From Phytoseiulus persimilis (Eukaryota; Arthropoda; Arachnida; Mesostigmata; Phytoseiidae), in contig CM075101.1 in the NCBI GenBank assembly GCA_037576195.1, forward strand, positions 20,398,001-20,462,000: a stretch of 64,000 nucleotides of DNA, in the 5' to 3' direction. Positions within the stretch are counted from its first letter, which is position 1. The number at the start of each line of letters is the position of its first letter. Under the pieces are notes generated by a model, which was given only the letters and a program-made list of their open reading frames with translations, had not been told where the DNA came from and ran no database searches. Made by a program: the position numbers and the translations under genes. Of the stretch, positions 38,101-48,306 are shown one piece after another.

Positions 38101-41100
38101 GGAATGTGAGAGGAGCCGTGAAAGACAGCCGCACAGATTTTTTGAGGGAAGCAACGAACCGAGTCGAGGAAATCGCGGAGCCTACGAAGAACAGCCGACT
38201 GGGGAGATCCGGTCAGAAATGAAGCTGGGGTGATTGAGAGACGCACGTCCCCTCTCTTGTGGCTTATCTCAAACTGCTGTAGTTGCACTTCAGGCGAGGA
38301 CGTAATCCACGTCGCTCGGTTTCGTTTCGGTCTCGGTTATCGCTGTTCTGCGTCCTGTTCCACCGATCGGAGCCTCTTTCGTTTCCTTCTCAGGTCGTCT
38401 CCAGTTTGTGCCGATCGAATGCCTCTCGGCTCGATCTCAATCGCCGCTCGAATGAGGAAAATGTGAATCTGCGTAACATTTCAGAAAGTAATGATCTCTT
38501 AGCCACCTCATCGGCTGTGCGAAAATCTATCTGATTCTCGGTCGCATAGCGACGTTGGGCTTGTCCTGTTTTCATGGGGTCGACGCTTCATGGCATTGGG
38601 TGACTGAAACACTCTTCATACTGGTACGAACGAATTCCAGCGTCGAGAAACGCGCCACGAGAGAAGGCTGTCCACAATGTTTGTCCTGCTGTACAATTTG
38701 TTGGTATTAGGAAGCCTGCAAGACGATCACTCCAGAAGATCCAGGAGTAGCATTGGGTGTTGGATGAGGCGAGGATCCTGTTCAGCGCGCAGGAGTCGAC
38801 CGCCCGGCGGAGGTCCACGACGGATGGTAGGACCGAGTTTTCCTCATGGATCTCCATCTAGCGGCTGTTGAAATTCGATCAGAATCCTTCCAAGTGTCCG
38901 AGGTTGGGTTGGGCACTGGGTGTCCACATCAGTGCACTATACAGGAGTTTTTAAGTTTTATTCGTGCGATTTAATTGACAAGCATTGCTCGTAGAGCAAA
39001 GCAGCGGGTGCCGATGTCATTGATCCCAGCGATGTGAGTTGATTCAGAGTTCTCCGATTCCGCCTCATTCCTACGAACGAAGCCTCCGATCCGGCCGGCC
39101 AATAAGCATCAAGCTTCTTGCGATATGGCCACAAGATAAAAACACCAAATTAGGAAAAAAAAAACGTTTCCATCGGAGTTCTTTCAGCGAATTCTTATGC
39201 TCCCCCAGCTTGTTGTGTTTGAGACCTCCTACGTTCATCGTTCAGGCGTTAAGCTTTGCCCTCTTCCGGGCTTCACTGCTCCAGCGGCGAAAGTGGGAAT
39301 CATGGTAGCGGCGAGAGGGGTGGGGGCCGTTCCGTGGCGTTATAAATCATCGCAGAGAATCAGCTCAGCTCAGATCGAGGTGCGCTCAAACGCTCACGCT
39401 TCCTCACAAGAGATCGCGGAAGATCGCTTGTAGAGAATGAATCCTCCGGAAAGAAAACGAGCTCCCTATGGACACCTTCTCTATCTCGCGTCATTCACAC
39501 AAGCCAAGCAAATCTCGGAAGCCGACCTCACTCTGAACAGACGAGAGTGGTGGAATGAACCGATGTCCCCGACAAGTCACCCGATGTCACCCAAAACAAC
39601 TGTTTCATCATCGCCTGTGCCGCACTGACGACCAATTTCATCACCCCATTCTGGAGCAGTTGGGACTGAAGCGCTGACCACTCATCCTCGCAGACACCGT
39701 TGAAATCCGAATCACGGAGCTGTACCAATCAGTCGAGGGAGACGCCTAAACGCTGAGGAAAACCAGGCATCGGAGTTCTGGAAGTCAACAAATCTGTCGG
39801 CTTCGTCGGAAAGTCACAGGTGGGGCACCCAAGTTCCAGACGCCTGGAGTCAACCTCATCACCGATCAGCCAAGAATAATCCCATGAAGCCTAAAGAAGG
39901 CCATTCGAGTTCGAAACCACACGCGTGAATCCCCGGGAGTCTCCTTCTCCTCTCTTTATGTTGAAGCCACCCCAGTCGTGGGGAGCTTGTTAGATGGATG
40001 ATTCACTTCTCCGCATTCTACGACACCTCAGTTGGGGTAAGACTAACAGATGACTAACGCTCACGGCTCCCCCCCGCCCACCATGGTTGATGCCGGACAG
40101 CCAGTCGCCGCCTCATTCATTTGGTTGTTCGACCTTTGTTTTCATCATCATGCAGCATATTGCTCCACCTGCAATGAAAAATTCTCCGAACACATGATCA
40201 CGGAACGGTTCGACGCAGCCTTCCCATTGTTGCAGACCAAAGGGGCTCGTGTCCACTCTTGCAATCAGAACGTGGAACGTCAACTCCACGAAAACCAAAC
40301 AAAGATGAGCATCACCAAAGCGATGAAGGTGATTATGAGAGGTTCTGTCCAAAATCTGCACCTCGTCCATTCTTGGTGTATGATTTCTTCGCAGGTCATA
40401 CAGCTTAGTGGACCACCCCTTCACAACCCCCTCCCACTCCACGTCCCTTCGCAATCATCGTCATTAGCCTCTAACTATGATAGATGACGATACGCAAGCA
40501 GCGAATTCGACATGTTATAACAGTGAGCTCCCATTGTTGTGGACTCCAGGGATCGGCGGAAACAATCATTTGCATCCGAAGTCCACCCTATCCGACGTTC
40601 GCAGCAAAATCACGTGGACATAGTGGATTTCAAGGGATGGGCGAAAACAGTCCATCATGACCGAGTGTCCACTTCATCCTTGTTCACAGAATTGGGTTCA
40701 TCTGTACGTACAAATATGAGGGCTTTCTGGAAATTTCATACCGGCTCATCGGGATAGCGGACCATATATTACCGTCAGGTTCGATTGCCGACCGCAAGCT
40801 ACCACTCTCGAATGAGAGTTGAAATATTTTAGGACCTCTTCCATCAGTCCCCTTGATAGCAAGCATCTGTCGCGGATGCGAACTCATCTTCACGAGCCAC
40901 TTGACTCCACGAGCTCAATCGTTCCTCGTTTCTTGAAGACAGTCCTTTTAGCTACATATTGTGACGAATCGATCTCACTCGAATCCCGCTACATCCGAGT
41001 GGAGTCAAGGAGAGACGCTGAATGCCTTCAGACTTGCATCGAGAACATCTAGGCAGAGGGAATTCACACAGTTCCTGCAATCATTCCAGGCTTTTGCACT

Positions 41101-41326
41101 TCTGGACTGCCTCGCCATGTCATGGCTTCCACTGTCAGCGTACTTTCCCGCGCGAAATTCAAACGTGCTGGTTCGACTGCGCGGGCGCGTCATCATCTCC
41201 CCAAACAAACTAGACCCAGCGTGAAGCCGGTGTTTAGGCCGCCATCACAGTGAAACTCTGAGGTATATTTGAAAGCCATCGAGTACACCCTTATCTGCGC
41301 CGGTGGGAAAAAAACATCCTCCAATA

Positions 41327-42679
41327 ATGGCTACGTCACTCACGGTGTGTGCCCCTTGCCACGGTGATGCTGTGAACAAGACCGAGAACCCTGCTGAGTG
41401 CGACCTATGCCAACTCAAGTCTCGAAATTCGGAGCTTGAAGCGATCGTGGCCAAAATGGACTCTGATCGCCGAGCCTGTGTGATGCTCATCGGCGATTCC
41501 CAGCTCATGAAGCTTCGGAAGGCTCCTCACTTCATGAATGAGTATTTTGGTAACAACACTCCGCGGATGCTGGTCCGATGGCAAGTGAACGAAAACATCG
41601 AGCGCATGCTGGCCTACCTCCTCGAAAGTTTCAAAGTCAGCCGGCCGCATGCCGTCGGATTCCACGTGCTCTGGTTCGGTGGACTTCACGATACGACGCT
41701 CGAGGACTACGACAGGAGCAAGTACCTCGAAAGGCTCAAGGTCGCATTGAAAACCGTGCATGACGATGCCCGCTCGTTGTCAGTTACCTGGGCCACGCTG
41801 CCCGAATCGGCTCATAACGCAGAAGCGGCCCACATCAACGAAGAAATGGTTCGCTGTTCTGCCGATACCGAGTGGTTGAAGATCCTCGACCTCCGCTTCG
41901 TCTCTCGACGTGAAGGTACCATGGACCCGAATGAGGCTATTTGGACAACGAAAGGCAGCCAATGCGTTTTCGAATCCCTCAAGAAATTTTTCGTTGAGAA
42001 ACTCGAGTACACTGAGGAAGAACTCAACTCTCTGGAGGAGTCCGCTAAAAAAAACCGGGAGAAGCGCGAAAAGCGAGAGGCTAAACAGGTTAAGAAACCC
42101 GCGGTCGCGGCAGCCGCCACTACCAATGGCGACGGGCCCGCCAATGATAACGGTACCGACTCCTCGAATCCAAACTCAGTGAAGAAGAAGAAGGCTGCTG
42201 CTCAAAAAGGAGCCGACGCTCAAGGAGCTCAGCGGGCTCAAACTCAGAAGGCTGCTGTCACCAAAAAATTCCCACCGGTGGAAATACGCAATAAACCGAA
42301 GGTTGCGAACCCGAGGCGAGCGAAAGGGGTCACCGTTATCTCCCAAAGGCCGCCTAGAGGGCAACAGAAGCAGCAACCGCAACTGAAACAGCAACCCCAG
42401 CAGGTGCAGCAACAGCAACAGGTGCAGCAACAGCAAGCGTCTAGAAATCAAGGGAAACGATTCCACAACAGTGCCACCAAGAGAAACTTCCGTCAAGAGG
42501 GCGGAGGGAACTTCGCGGGACAACCGAACTACGTGGATGCTTGGACTACGGGTGCTATGACCTACCAGAATTCTTACGGGAACGGTCAAGCCAAGCGAGC
42601 CCGCAAACAGACCAGCGATCAGACATATGGAGGAAACTACTACGACTACGGCAATTACAGCGAAGACATCCAGTATTAG
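41327..42679 (+). CDS. CxxC / SGNH-like / Gln-Lys-rich protein, single exon
   Basis: An uninterrupted frame of 450 residues, with ATG in a fair context (A at -3, G at +4); the frame extends eight codons upstream without another ATG. It reads as three parts. Residues 1-45 hold two CxxC pairs (C8/C11 and C25/C28), a possible zinc knuckle, then a short charged helix. Residues 50-225 look like an SGNH/GDSL-hydrolase fold: VMLIGDSQL (GDS at 56-58), WFGGLHD at 116-122 where block III belongs, and DPNE...TTKG near 200-210 where the DxxH block belongs. No histidine is evident there, so activity is doubtful. Residues from about 227 are low complexity: Lys/Glu-rich, Ala-rich, a Gln-rich run, then a Gly/Tyr/Asn-rich end (YGGNYYDYGNY) like RNA-granule proteins. 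I cannot name a family. An esterase-bearing retroelement ORF1 or a domesticated copy of one is an alternative. Confidence 0.75.
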   Translation: MATSLTVCAPCHGDAVNKTENPAECDLCQLKSRNSELEAIVAKMDSDRRACVMLIGDSQLMKLRKAPHFMNEYFGNNTPRMLVRWQVNENIERMLAYLLESFKVSRPHAVGFHVLWFGGLHDTTLEDYDRSKYLERLKVALKTVHDDARSLSVTWATLPESAHNAEAAHINEEMVRCSADTEWLKILDLRFVSRREGTMDPNEAIWTTKGSQCVFESLKKFFVEKLEYTEEELNSLEESAKKNREKREKREAKQVKKPAVAAAATTNGDGPANDNGTDSSNPNSVKKKKAAAQKGADAQGAQRAQTQKAAVTKKFPPVEIRNKPKVANPRRAKGVTVISQRPPRGQQKQQPQLKQQPQQVQQQQQVQQQQASRNQGKRFHNSATKRNFRQEGGGNFAGQPNYVDAWTTGAMTYQNSYGNGQAKRARKQTSDQTYGGNYYDYGNYSEDIQY

Positions 42680-43050
42680 GAGCGAGGAGCTTCTACGGAG
42701 GTTCGAAAAAGAAACTTCCTTTTTTACCGGAGCGGATATGACTTGTCCACAGGACTACAACGCGGAACGAACATCTCGGGGCCCTTGCGCGGCCTCTTCA
42801 TCTCAGAAATCGTACTAAAAGCACTGAATGTAAACATCCGACCTTGCTCCGGACGTAGTGTAACCATATTTCGGTGTAATCCGATATTCTTAGTAGCCAT
42901 CTCATCCAAGTATAATTGTACCCATTATCGATGATCTGTATCGCCTTCCTTCTTGCATCGGTCAGACATCGATCGTTTTCACTGAGAATCCTGTCGTGAG
43001 AGAGTCCTTTGCCGGTGGGAACTCTCCGGTCTCTCACGATGGGGGCGTCG

Positions 43051-43072
43051 AATTTTCTCGATCGAGAAAATT
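43051..43072. repeat. Perfect 22-bp palindrome in the 3' UTR
   Basis: The 11-base arm AATTTTCTCGA is followed at once by its exact complement, centred on the ATCGAT-like core. It lies between the stop at 42679 and the polyadenylation signal at 43417, so it should be transcribed. It could be a dimeric protein-binding site in DNA or a tight hairpin in RNA. Confidence 0.7.
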
Positions 43073-43416
43073 TTCCCGATAATTTCTAACGGCGGCGATA
43101 TTGGCTGACTGATTCTGCTGAACCAAGGAATCTAAGCGAATCGAGCCCCAACAATCATGGCACCCTCTTTGTGAACCATTCATCCATCTTGTAATGATTT
43201 CAACAGCACGACGGTGAAGCTGTTTTTCGAACTTTGGTTCAAAATGTCGTCCATAGTCTTCGTTGAGAAGGCTAAATTAAGTGTCTTGTGAACCCAGTAT
43301 AGCCACGATCTGGATTTTTGCTTGCTCTACTCTAAATGTATACTGTGTACATACACGCGTGTACGATTACGGTAGCGGTCTTGAAAATGCCTTTTCCGTT
43401 CATCCTGTCGTATTTC

Positions 43417-43422
43417 AATAAA
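43417..43422 (+). terminator. Polyadenylation signal AATAAA of the SGNH-like gene
   Basis: The first canonical hexamer after the stop at 42679 that I found, about 740 bases downstream. If used, it gives a long 3' UTR containing the palindrome at 43051. Confidence 0.55.
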
Positions 43423-45636
43423 ATGAAAGCTTATCCTCATGCTCATAGACAGTACCGATCGGGTTTTCTCTCCTCATAGCTTCTACAACTGCACACAAGG
43501 GAAGTCGAACCACGTAGATTTCCAAGGGAGGATGAATGAGTACAGGAGCGTGAGGGAGGGAGTGGGTTACGCTTCAGCGAGACGGATGTATTGCGAACCG
43601 CGGATTCACACAGTTGTCGATGATCATGATTGGACCGACTTCATTCATCTCCGATCGTCGCTCCGGTTTTCTGGCTGAGGAGATTCGATGGACGGAATTC
43701 TGTGCATGAGATAACCGAGGAAGATTTCGGCCCCAAGCGTTCATGCGACTGCGTCAGATATCACGTCCCAAGTCGCCCAGAACGCACGAGTAGACTCAGA
43801 GTACAGCAAAAAAGGTGTCCACGGCAACCCTCGATTCAGTCGGGTTGATGTCTATTTCACAATCCAGCGAAGGTTACTCGGCATGTTTCTGTTGCATAAT
43901 GAACTAAATGTGTCCATCGGGGATGCGGAGCGCTTCCTTAAGTGCATGAAACAGCGAACAGGCAAATCATAATGGTGCAGAGTTCGCTCTTGGTACAGTT
44001 CCGTTGTACCGAAGCTGGTTTCGAGCCTGAAAGGAGGACTTCTAGCCACGGATCGGTTCGTGAATGCTTCCCCGATCAGGCGGGATCGGCTCGAAACTTC
44101 TGGGGTGGGAGGGTCGTGATTGCGTGTAGTTTAACGCTGTGGAGACTCTCAAGGGGCTCTTGCTCTGCCTTGCTCGGCTTCCGAGGTTTCGTCGATGTTT
44201 GGAAAGGATTCTGACGATATCCGGCGGTCGCTCTATTGATCTTCCGGCAGCTATGGGGGTTAGTAGGAGAATGTGGTTCCGAAAAGCGGGCCAGCGACGT
44301 ACCTATCAAATTCCACAACCCCCGCCCTTGGGCTTGAATTTTGGGCGCAGTAGGTGTGCCTCTGTTGAATTTGCCCAAATGTATTAAATTCCGTTCAGTT
44401 GGAAGCAAACGTTCGCGATCCGGTTATGAGAAGGCCAGCTGTTGATTAGGAGAGAGGACTTATATTCAAGGAACGACCGTGTCCGGGCATATATTGGAGG
44501 GAGCGAGAGACGCAACATAATGGAAGGAAGCGGAACGGTCCCCGTGGAAGGGAAGCTGACTTCCACCTGGCTCCATCTGTTTTCAGTCGACAGCAACAAC
44601 GGACAAGTGAGCGCGAGTGCGCCCATGAAAAATGCGCTCGTTAACCCGCAGCCAAACTGAAGCGGGCAGATAGGCAGCCAGTCGAGAGGGGAAAAGCGGA
44701 TAGAAAAGGGGCGGCTCGTGCGCAGTGCCGTTGCCGTTCGGACCCTACCCCCGCCAGGTGGCGTGTTCTCTACCTGATTCCTCACGTTCTATCGTCCTAA
44801 TTCACAGGGCTGCGCTGTGCATGTGCTGCTAATCGCTCCGAACTTTTCCGAAGTCATACGAATCACAGAAATTGAGATACGGCCCTGTTCAAGCTAATTA
44901 CAGTGCTCCGGCTAATGATATATAGCAGAGGGGAGACCGGCTCACAATCACAACAGCAATGGACATCGCCGCCGATGCCGTTGCCACCGTTGCCCTTGCC
45001 CCGGGTATCTGGGTGCTCATTTTCCGATCGCGGGAAATTAGACCGAGTAGCCATCGGTTGAAACTCACATTTTCAGACTCTACGACCCGGATAAATCAGT
45101 TCTCATCGAATTGCTCAAATCGAGATTCTCGGTCATTCCGTGACTGGAGACTTCCGCAGGTCTTTTACAAATTGTGTTTTGTACGACAACGAGTCTCCTG
45201 TTGCTATTCCAACTTCAAATCTCCTTGAATCTTCAGCTGCGGCTGTCCGGAGCGAGAGAGGAGAAGCTCTCGTTGTGAGCTCCTCGTTTGGTTCGTTCAA
45301 CTCCCATGCTCGCGAAAGTCAGCTCATGGAATCCCTAATACCGCGTCCGGCTAATCTACCGGAGTTTTTAGCGACAGCACAGCGCTCCCCGCTGGATGCG
45401 TCCGGAGAAGCCGAGGCAGGCACCGGTCAAAAATGGCGGAGAAAGTGCAAATCCAGGCACACATGTTGAGGCAAGGCGCACCTGTCGTGCGAACCCCTAT
45501 TCAGTTCACTGCCCTGGCGCTGCGTGAAGGAACTGGAGACTACGTACTCGACGGATCTCTCGACTGTATGAAGATGCAGCCCGGATGGCGGATCGATTGG
45601 GAATCAATTCCCTGGATTTTTCGAGTGTTGGCATAG
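43423..45636. other. Intergenic, uncertain coding fragments
   Basis: No recognised gene. Stretches at 45078-45140 (LYDPDKSVLIELLKSRF) and 45140-45469 look somewhat protein-like but are in different frames, with no intron long enough to join them. They could be a decayed gene or chance. The frame 45433-45636 has no known domain. Confidence 0.3.
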
Positions 45637-46175
45637 GTGCATAGTATGGACGAACTGACGCCGCGTCGTCACCCTGTCAGGAGGCAACACTGTCATCCCC
45701 CATGCAGCGCTGTCCCGACTGTGCTCTACTCAGAGACAAAGGTGAGCCTTGGCGGAAAATAGAAGGAAGATGGGCCAACACGCCGTGTTTCACGATGATA
45801 TCATGTTATTCGCAGGGTCCGCAAGGACTTGACAGAAAATTATTGCAGCCAATGAGGGATCCCGATGGCAATCACTATCGCTTCGGCGACATGACAGCGT
45901 TTCGGAAAACTTCACCTAGCTCTCAAGTCGACATCGGCTGCGAACTCGAAGAATTTATGGAGTTTCGCCCGAAGAATATACCTTCAGTCGGAACGTTTCG
46001 CTCCCAATCACCCGAGATCCCCTCATCAGGCGCCTCTTTTTTTGATCCATCCTCAATGGAGCCTCGCATCCAAAGTTTTTCTTGTGGCCAATTCATCCTT
46101 GACTCCGGGGGCGACTTCAGAGTCTTCTGGAAGCTTTATGAGCACCATTCGAGTTCGCTCGTGACATTCTTCTGA
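45637..46175 (+). CDS. Hypothetical small gene, possibly two exons
   Basis: A continuous frame runs from ATG 45702 to 46175 (157 codons). Alternatively, exon 45637-45741 (with an ATG at 45646) splices through a 74-base GT-AG intron (GTGAGC donor, TTATTCGCAG acceptor) in phase into 45816-46175. The shared C-terminal part carries no domain that I recognise and no signal peptide or membrane helix. It ends 327 bases before the exchanger gene on the same strand, so it could also be a 5' exon region of that transcript. The splice signals and intron length resemble those of the firm genes, which is the main support. It may be a chance frame. Confidence 0.3.
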
Positions 46176-46502
46176 GGAGCTACTCCCGTCGCCGTGCTGC
46201 GCCATGGATCGTACTTCCACGACATGTGAACACTTGGAGAATACACTCTGACAACCGGTTGAACGACTGAATTCTCCTCCGTCTGCTGTCGGTAACCGCC
46301 CGTGAAAATCTCTGCGGGTCCGCCGGGACCGATCGAATAGAGATCAGCGAAAAAACTCCATATCATTTTCGACTCGTGGAGTGACATGCGCGTTCGCTAC
46401 CCCTGCGTGCACAATCAACGACGCATTTGGAGAGCAGTCGTCAACAACAAGATGTTTCGAGCGAAGAGTTGAGAGCCGTTCACTGGAAAACTTTGAGCAA
46501 CG

Positions 46503-48306
46503 ATGGACGACATCGAGTGGCTCTTCGGTTGCGGAAACACAAACAGTTCCATCAACGATTCGAAGTGTTTCGACGTCTGGGAACTCCGGCCATCTGAGCG
46601 ATGCTCGTTCGTGCAGAATGTCAAAGACTGTCGGAGCGGCGAAGCCTTCTTGGACTACGTCGAGCTCATGTACTGCAAATGGGAAACTCTGCTTTTCGTG
46701 CCATTGAGTTGCTTCTTTGTTTTGTGTGGTTGCATGGTCTACATTTTGGCGGGAACCTACGTAACGTCTGCATTGGTGCACCTCCAAGAAAGATTCAAGA
46801 TGGACGAAATCAAGGCGGGAGCTACCCTGCTGACTCTCGGAAACGGCCTTCCTGACATTATGGGAGCCGTGGCAGCGGTCCGAATCGGACACGACGGCCT
46901 CGTCGTCGGAGAAGTGCTAGGTGGGACTCTGTTCGTGATCGGGGTTATAGTCGGCTCGCTGTACACCATTGGCAAGAACGCACCACTCGGCCAAGCATTC
47001 GGACCGATGTTGGGTTTTTTTGCAACGGCTGTCGTTTTCGTTGGACAGATTTACCTCTCAGGAACTATTACCATCCATCACATCTACGTTGGTCTGATCC
47101 TCTACGTCTCCTACTACATCTACATCTTCAACATGCCGTCGTTCAAAGAAGAATACGAACCAATTACAGAAGCGGTGAGTGTCCGCATCTCGGAACTCTT
47201 CTGATTCTTTGGGTTCTCTCGATGGAATAAGCACTCTCTGCTATTGCCCTATCTGTCAACGATAATTGAACGGCAGTTGAGTTTCGCGGTTCCGTCGCGG
47301 TTCAACTGTGTGCGAGAACCAGAGCTCCATTCCGCGGGACCATAAATTCTAATTCCGATCGGGTTCTCCGTCAGGACTCTTTATCTTCGCTCCCAACGTT
47401 TACGATTGAATGTTTTCCATTTTTGATATTTAGAATGGCGAGGACTGATCTGACGCCTTCTTCCGTTCCTCGCAGGTGTCGCCCTACATCCCAATCAATG
47501 TCGAGTATGTGGACATCGAATACTCATCAAACAAGAGGATTCGCTGGCTTGCAGCGTGCGGTTCGTGTGTGTCGACGATCGCGTGCGTTTCGGCGGCCAT
47601 TCTCTCGCTGCCGTTCGTGCTCATGATTCCGGCCGCCCCCCAAAGCCAGAGTTATTCTTTGCGAGGATGCGACGGTAACCAGTTCCGTTTCTTCATGTTT
47701 CCTGTTCTGCTCGTTTACGCGGCCAATATGGCGCCGGCAGATAACGTGGCGCTCTATGTCTCGTTGGGCGTAGCGAGCGGCGTCTTGTACAGGGTAGCGT
47801 GCTACACCCTTCCAGAAAAAGCCTTGGACACGCTGGTTACTTTCGCTGGCTTCATTCTCAGCTTGTGCTTTCTCCACCGTCTCACGGCCGAGCTCGTGGC
47901 GGTCGTCCGAGCCATGGGACTCTGTTTCAAGCTCACGGATGAAGTTATGGGGCTATCGATACTGACCTACGGAAATTTCCTCGGTGATATATCGACCTAT
48001 ATCGCCATCGTAAATCGGGGCTGTTTGCAAATGGCGCTCACCGGATGCATATCGTCGGTACTCATGAGCTTACTCTTCAACACAACGCTCGCGTTCTCAA
48101 TCCGCTTTGCGATAAACGGAGTCTGGTACTCGCCCCTGGCGCGATCTCCCGTCACGACCATACTCATGGGAGGCGTGCTACTGTGTCCTGTGCTCCTGCT
48201 GTTCTCCGCCTTGACTTTCCGCTGCCATTCCAACGTAGGGAGCGGCATCCTGCTCCTCTGTTATTATGGAATCATCATGAGTTTGCTTGTTTCTACTCAG
48301 CTCTGA
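46503..48306 (+). CDS. Mitochondrial-type sodium/calcium exchanger (NCLX / SLC8B1-like)
   Basis: A cation/Ca2+ antiporter of the CaCA superfamily; the NCLX branch exports Ca2+ from mitochondria in exchange for Na+ or Li+. Two exons, 46503-47174 and 47476-48306, join in phase 0 across a 301-base GT-AG intron and give 500 residues. The N-terminus shows the NCLX cysteine pattern (C22, C34, C43, C58 with LDYVELMYC). The alpha-1 repeat reads AGATLLTLGNGLPDI (N114, D118) and the alpha-2 repeat GLSILTYGNFLGDI (N391, D395), keeping the ion-binding Asn and Asp. Hydrophobic segments flank both. The ATG at 46503 has an in-frame stop just upstream and a good context. There is no clear presequence. The central loop (about residues 212-245) is far shorter than in vertebrate NCLX, so regulatory sites there are missing. 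Location in mitochondria is inferred. Confidence 0.88.

Larger units (their letters stand above)
22654..41326. other. Gene-poor region, no gene recognised
   Basis: About 19 kb without a recognisable coding region. The longest chance-like frames are 29987-30778 (-, 263 codons), 28271-28885 (-, 204), 32874-33458 (-, 194) and 36149-36718 (+, 189); none carries a domain that I know. Nameable items are two G homopolymer runs (25521-25538, 29134-29147), a hairpin at 25324-25369 and GC-rich tetranucleotide tracts (25817-25843, 28340-28395). The last kilobase must contain the promoter of the gene at 41327, but no clear core element is visible. Confidence 0.45.

Noticed and set aside
38588..38857. Minus-strand VVDLRRAVDS resembling a reverse-transcriptase AFD motif
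   Set aside because: No YxDD box or other reverse-transcriptase blocks around it; a single short resemblance is not enough.
40250..40320. IRTWNVNSTKTK-like text resembling the start of a LINE endonuclease
   Set aside because: Only about a dozen residues, followed at once by a stop; none of the later endonuclease or reverse-transcriptase motifs appear nearby.
46344..46892. Minus-strand frame of 182 codons
   Set aside because: Antisense shadow over the firmly identified exchanger exon.
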